The position numbers and the translations under genes are program-made. From Terriglobia bacterium (lineage in GTDB: Bacteria; Acidobacteriota; Terriglobia; Terriglobales; Acidobacteriaceae), in the NCBI GenBank assembly GCA_020073395.1, contig JAIQFF010000039.1, positions 1 through 34,760 of the forward strand: a stretch of DNA of 34,760 bases. The letters are read 5' to 3'. The notes under the pieces are model-generated. The model was not told the DNA's origin, searched no databases, and worked only from the letters and a program-made list of their open reading frames with translations. Below are positions 30,892 to 34,760 of the stretch, piece by piece (position 1 is the stretch's first letter; every line of letters begins with the position of its first letter).

Positions 30892-31344
30892 TCAATGCAG
30901 AACAGGAGTTGCATTGGTGGCGACGCACACCCATTTGCCGTTCTTGAAGATCCAGGTATCGACAAAGCGCTCCCGCCGGACGTAACTTTTCCCCTTCTCC
31001 ACGCCCTTGGCGCGAAAGACCCCGGTTGAGATCGCAGTATTGCCAAAGACGTGCACAGTCATGGATTCTGGCGAGACCTGCTGCTCCTGAGAATTGTTGC
31101 TGGTGGCCTTCACGCTTCCCAGGAAATCGGCCTTGCTCTGGATGGAGCCATCGTCGTTGATCAACACGATTTCATTGTCGAGGATGGAGTCGAGCGCCCG
31201 GGTGTCGCCAGCCTTGTAGGCCTGGTTCCATGCCTTCTCCAGAGCGATGATCCTGGTCCGCACCGCGGACTCGGAATCGTCTTGCGCCTGTGCGAACCAG
31301 GGTGTGGTGCAGACCACGATCATCAGGAACGCGCTCAGCTTCAT
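30892..31344 (-). CDS. Exported DUF4440 / NTF2-like protein
   Basis: The 150-aa product has a signal peptide (about residues 1-20, ending FAQA-QD) and a single NTF2-like domain of the DUF4440/SnoaL type: ALEKAWNQAYKAGDTRALDSIL (about 34-55), DEIVLIND-like strand (57-64), FVDTWIFKNGKWVCVATNATPV at the end. Such domains bind small molecules or act as simple hydrolases/isomerases, and no catalytic set can be assigned. AAGGAG precedes the ATG. It lies 81 bp upstream of rhaT and 100 bp downstream of the ribokinase on the same strand. Confidence 0.83.
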   Translation of the reverse strand: MKLSAFLMIVVCTTPWFAQAQDDSESAVRTRIIALEKAWNQAYKAGDTRALDSILDNEIVLINDDGSIQSKADFLGSVKATSNNSQEQQVSPESMTVHVFGNTAISTGVFRAKGVEKGKSYVRRERFVDTWIFKNGKWVCVATNATPVLH

Positions 31345-31444
31345 GGTGCGGACTCCTTATTCTGTGTCTGGCTATCGCAGTATATGGCAAGCTGCGGTCT
31401 TTACCGGTGGGGAGGAACCGACTTGCCACCGCCATCCGAGCCCC

Positions 31445-32413
31445 TCAGGCAGCGGGATCGGCCGCCAGCCACGTCGGGGGCATCAGGTTTTGCAGGCCAT
31501 AAGCTCGCCGAACTTCATCGCGGTTGGGCAGGGAAGGGATGACGCCTTCTTTGGTGACCGCCAGGCCTCCCGTGACCACGGCAAACTGCACTGCCGCCTC
31601 AACGTTGGCGCCGCAAGCCAGCGCCATCGCCAGCCCGGCGTTGAAGGCGTCGCCGGCGCCCGTCGTGTCCACCGCAACCATGCGGAGGGCTGGAACGCAG
31701 GTGGAGGAGTTTGCCGTCACGATCAGGGCGCCGCTTTCCCCCAGCGTCATCACCACCTGCTTTACGCCATTGCGAATCAATTCGCGCGCGACCGCTTCCG
31801 GCTCGACGTCTGTATCCGGAGTGAGGCCGGCAAGCACCCTGGCCTCACTCTGGTTGGGAGTAAGAATATCGATCAACTGCAAAAGGGATGGAGGCAAAGG
31901 CCGCACCGGGGCCGGATTCAGAATCGTGACTGCGCCGCGCTCGCGTCCGTATCTCAGGGCCGACTCGGCGGCGGCAACCGGAATCTCAAGCTGGGTGAGC
32001 ACCACCGCAGGAGAACGGAATGCCGCCTCGCATTGACAAACATCGTCCGCAGTCAAGAATTCGTTGGCTCCCGGATCGATGGTGATGCAGTTATGTCCGC
32101 TGGCGGCTTCGACAATGATGAAGCCCACGCCGGTAGGTGCGTCGGCAGTTTGCATCACATGGGTGACATCAATACCTTCGTCACGATAAAGCCCTAATGC
32201 CATCTTGCCGAAGGGGTCGGTCCCGATCCTGGCAACGAAACTGACTGTGGCTCCCAGTCGGGCGCATCCCACCGCCTGGTTGGAACCCTTTCCACCATAG
32301 TCCACGCGATATCCAGTTCCCAAAAGCGTCTCGCCGGTACTCGGCATACGCTCGACCTTCATGGTCAGGCCTGTGGCGTAGCTGCCCACGACGGTAATTC
32401 GAGGAGAACCCAA
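31445..32413 (-). CDS. rbsK: PfkB-family sugar kinase, ribokinase-like
   Basis: From a TTG at 32413 this is a 322-aa cytosolic kinase, close to the ribokinase length. DYGGKGSNQAVGCARLGA (about residues 38-55) is the PfkB signature 1 region as in ribokinase, and DTTGAGDAFNAGLA (about 268-281) is signature 2 with the catalytic Asp in GAGD. The TTG start is chosen because GGAG lies 7 nt upstream and homology begins at ITVVGSYATG. The open frame continues to 32593 into the divergent gene's leader, but those residues are not family-like. The phosphorylated sugar is probably ribose or a related pentose/ketose; 2-keto-3-deoxygluconate kinase activity is a less likely alternative. Confidence 0.87.
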   Translation of the reverse strand: MGSPRITVVGSYATGLTMKVERMPSTGETLLGTGYRVDYGGKGSNQAVGCARLGATVSFVARIGTDPFGKMALGLYRDEGIDVTHVMQTADAPTGVGFIIVEAASGHNCITIDPGANEFLTADDVCQCEAAFRSPAVVLTQLEIPVAAAESALRYGRERGAVTILNPAPVRPLPPSLLQLIDILTPNQSEARVLAGLTPDTDVEPEAVARELIRNGVKQVVMTLGESGALIVTANSSTCVPALRMVAVDTTGAGDAFNAGLAMALACGANVEAAVQFAVVTGGLAVTKEGVIPSLPNRDEVRRAYGLQNLMPPTWLAADPAA

Positions 32414-32547
32414 GGGAAATCTCCAGAACAGGAGTTCGCACGACTTGAAACTCGTAAGCCTACCACAGGGCGGAAACGGTTCCGCCTGTTGGATGCGCCA
32501 ATCTTGACCGGCGTGGACGAGGGTGTTAGCTTCGGTTTCACACGTGA

Positions 32548-34760
32548 ATGTCCAAGGGGCATCAGTCTGAGTCGCGCACGGAAGGAGCGGCATCCGGGCG
32601 ACCTATCCCGGTCGGTCGTGATCTATCGGACCGTGATCTGGCCGACCCCGGCCGTCGCGATTTTCTGGTCCGTTGCTGCCAGGGCGCTTCGGCGGCGCTG
32701 GTTCCCGGAGCATGGCGTGGTTTCGCTCTCCCCTTCGCCTACGCTCCTGATTCTCGGAACCTGAGTTTACCCGGCGATTTCCACCTGCATCCTCACTATC
32801 GTGGCCAATTGCCCATCGAAGCCACGCTGCTCAAGACGCAAGCGGGCCTGGACGACTTCATCACTGAGAAATATCAGAACCAGATTGCCGCCATGCTCGC
32901 GGATTGGAGTGCGGGACTCTTGGGACCTTCGCAGGAAATGCGGGCCGTAGAGAAGATTCTCGCCCCAGATTTTTCGGGCGCTTCATTCTTGCCGGTAGAA
33001 TCCCGGCTGGTGCGGTCCGGGCCGGGCGTTGAAATTCATCAAAACCAATTTGCCCGTGAGCCTGTTCTCGGACGGGACGCGTTTCTCCGTGACTTGCGCA
33101 GCGCGATGGGATCTTTTTCGAAAGTCATCACTGCTGAATTTAAAGTGACAGGCATTGACGCTGGATCCATCGCTTCGTCTTCTGCGGTCCGGGTCCCCAG
33201 CCGCCTTCGGACCGGTGTGCGCTACGAACTGGTCGGCTCAGCCAAGGATTTCTATCGCGAACAGCGTGTGGGGCAGTGGGAGCTCGAATGGGAATCGTTG
33301 CCCACCGGTGAATTTCGCCTGCGCAGCTGGCGGCTGCTGGGCGAGAGCCAGAGTCGAGCTGCCGCTCCCGTCTTTGCCGACATCACGGCGCAGGCTTTCG
33401 CCGGCAATTCATCCTACGCGTCCCAGTTGCTCCGAGGGGCCGACTACTGGCGGACTGTGCTAGATGTCGCATGCGGCATCGATATTTACGGACACAACGG
33501 AGTCTCAATCGGGGACATTGACGACGATGGGTTTGACGATCTCTACGTTTGCCAGCCTGCAGGTCTTCCCAACCGGCTTTATCGCAACCGGGGCGACGGA
33601 ACGTTTGAGGACATCACAGAAGGCTCTGGTGTGGGGATCCTCGAAAATACTGCCTGCGCACTCTTCGCCGACTTCGACAACGCCGGACGCCAGGACTTGA
33701 TCGTGGTGCGCACCGATGGGCCATCGTTATTTGTGAATCAGGGTGGCGGCAAATTCCGCAAAAAGCCCGACGCGTTCCATTTTGCCCAGCCTCCGCAGGG
33801 GACATTCACGGGCGCAGCTGTAGCCGACTACGACCGCGATGGCTGGTTGGACGTTTATTTCTGCCTCTATCTTTATTATCAGGGCACCGACCAATACAAG
33901 TATCCCTCTCCTTATTACGACGCGGAGAACGGCCCGCCCAACTTCATGATGCGGAACCAGCGGGACGGGTCTTTCCGCGACGTCACCGCGGAGAGCCGCC
34001 TCGACAAGAACAACACGCGCTACAGTTTTTGTTGTGGCTGGAGCGATTACAACCGCGACGGGTGGCCCGATCTTTATGTAGTGAACGATTTTGGACGGAA
34101 GAACCTCTACCGCAACAACGGCGACGGAACTTTTACCGATATCGCGGCGCAGGCGGGGGTGGAAGACGTCGGGGCTGGCATGGGTGTGTGCTGGTTTGAC
34201 TATGACAACGACGGTGCCCAGGACCTCTATGTGGCTGACATGTGGTCTGCGGCCGGCACGCGCATCTCGACCCAGGAAATCTTTCAGAAAGACGCTCCCG
34301 AGAAAGTTCGCGCTCTCTACCGCAAACATGCCCGAGGGAACTCCTTGTTTCATGCCTGTGGCGAAGCTTTTCAGGATTCCGGCGCAGCCGCCGGAGTTGA
34401 GATGGGACGCTGGGCATGGTCATGCGACGCCTGGGATTTTGACCACGACGGTTTTCCTGACCTTTACATCGCCAACGGAATGGTGTCAGGCCCCTTGCCC
34501 GACGAATTGAACAGCTTTTTCTGGCGGCAGGTGGTGGCAAATTCTCCGGTCGAAGCCAAGTCATCACACGACTACGAACAAGGATGGAACGCGCTCAACG
34601 AACTTATCCGTTCGGATGGCACATGGAGCGGGTACGAACGCAACGTCTTCTACGCGAACAACCGGGATGGAACTTTTTCCGACGTTTCCGGTGCCGTAGG
34701 CTTGGATTTTCTCGAAGACGGCAGGGCGTTTGCACACGCCGATTTCGACCATGATGGCCG
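32548..34760 (+). CDS. Tat-exported FG-GAP repeat protein, CRTAC1/ASPIC-UnbV type (partial, 3' end outside window)
   Basis: An open frame with no stop runs from the ATG at 32548 to the window edge (737 codons). Residues about 34-53 hold a Tat signal, GRRDFLVRCCQGASAALVPG. An unassigned region of about 250 residues (FITEKYQNQIAAMLADWSAG onward) follows. At least seven FG-GAP/VCBS-type calcium-binding blades then begin near residue 316, each with a D-x-D-x-DG core: DIDDDGFDDLYV, DFDNAGRQDLIV, DYDRDGWLDVYF, DYNRDGWPDLYV, DYDNDGAQDLYV, DFDHDGFPDLYI and DFDHDG at the edge. This fits secreted CRTAC1-type propellers, whose C-terminal ASPIC/UnbV domain would lie beyond the window. It is divergent from the ribokinase by 134 bp. 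The ligand is unknown. Confidence 0.88.
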   Translation, partial: MSKGHQSESRTEGAASGRPIPVGRDLSDRDLADPGRRDFLVRCCQGASAALVPGAWRGFALPFAYAPDSRNLSLPGDFHLHPHYRGQLPIEATLLKTQAGLDDFITEKYQNQIAAMLADWSAGLLGPSQEMRAVEKILAPDFSGASFLPVESRLVRSGPGVEIHQNQFAREPVLGRDAFLRDLRSAMGSFSKVITAEFKVTGIDAGSIASSSAVRVPSRLRTGVRYELVGSAKDFYREQRVGQWELEWESLPTGEFRLRSWRLLGESQSRAAAPVFADITAQAFAGNSSYASQLLRGADYWRTVLDVACGIDIYGHNGVSIGDIDDDGFDDLYVCQPAGLPNRLYRNRGDGTFEDITEGSGVGILENTACALFADFDNAGRQDLIVVRTDGPSLFVNQGGGKFRKKPDAFHFAQPPQGTFTGAAVADYDRDGWLDVYFCLYLYYQGTDQYKYPSPYYDAENGPPNFMMRNQRDGSFRDVTAESRLDKNNTRYSFCCGWSDYNRDGWPDLYVVNDFGRKNLYRNNGDGTFTDIAAQAGVEDVGAGMGVCWFDYDNDGAQDLYVADMWSAAGTRISTQEIFQKDAPEKVRALYRKHARGNSLFHACGEAFQDSGAAAGVEMGRWAWSCDAWDFDHDGFPDLYIANGMVSGPLPDELNSFFWRQVVANSPVEAKSSHDYEQGWNALNELIRSDGTWSGYERNVFYANNRDGTFSDVSGAVGLDFLEDGRAFAHADFDHDG

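Noticed and set aside
33155..33700. Two short plus-strand frames in the last 1.6 kb
   Set aside because: Both are out of frame with the continuous 737-codon FG-GAP protein beginning at 32548, which explains the region.

Overview
The window (high GC, dense, short intergenic gaps) reads as a chromosomal segment of a soil-type Acidobacteriota (Terriglobia/Koribacter-Solibacter-like). The basis is the mix of many Sec/Tat-exported metabolic enzymes, ACS-family MFS sugar-acid carriers, a TPR protein and a Tat-exported FG-GAP/CRTAC1-type protein, a heme domain of the Pirellula/Verrucomicrobium type, and intergenic palindromes built on GCGTCCTTTGCGG. This assignment is inference from gene content, not from a marker phylogeny. 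No rRNA, tRNA, CRISPR array, phage or IS transposase was seen.

Layout. 1-2333 (+): a NagB-type glucosamine-6-phosphate deaminase and an ACS-family MFS carrier, ending at a convergent palindrome. 2467-6215 (-): cytochrome bd oxidase (cydA, cydB) followed by a TauE/SafE exporter and its DUF1634 partner. 6380-7339 (-): secreted polysaccharide deacetylase-like protein. 7532-12073: two convergent paralogous secreted glycoside-hydrolase-like proteins, each with a discoidin-like domain, separated by a REP-like element. 12108-14444 (-): exported RidA, a two-heme cytochrome c and an SMP-30/gluconolactonase, with the second hydrolase paralog 34 bp downstream. 14544-19122 (+): exported RraA-like protein, PQQ dehydrogenase, Tat-type RidA, and a Tat-type SelA/DgaE-like PLP enzyme. 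19188-21511: a second exported RraA-like protein (-), divergent from a second ACS-family MFS carrier (+). 21640-24289 (-): ribosomal protein S1 with a secreted metallo-beta-lactamase-fold hydrolase starting 4 nt after its stop. 24385-28185: signal-less sugar-binding-type protein (-), secreted esterase (+), TPR protein (-). 28316-32413 (-): DUF455-like ferritin-fold protein, RhaT, DUF4440 protein, PfkB/ribokinase. 32548-34760 (+): a long Tat-exported FG-GAP/CRTAC1-type protein that runs off the window.

The most interesting unit is 12108-21511. Protein families that are normally cytosolic (SelA-like PLP enzyme, two RidA imine/enamine hydrolases, two RraA/HMG-aldolase-fold proteins) all carry export signals here and sit with a PQQ dehydrogenase, a cytochrome c, a lactonase and an organic-anion MFS carrier. 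Taken together they suggest an extracytoplasmic oxidation-lactonolysis-deamination-aldol route for an aldose or amino-sugar acid (for example glucosamine to glucosaminate to 2-keto-3-deoxygluconate plus ammonia), fed by the neighbouring secreted hydrolases. The substrate and order of steps are inference.
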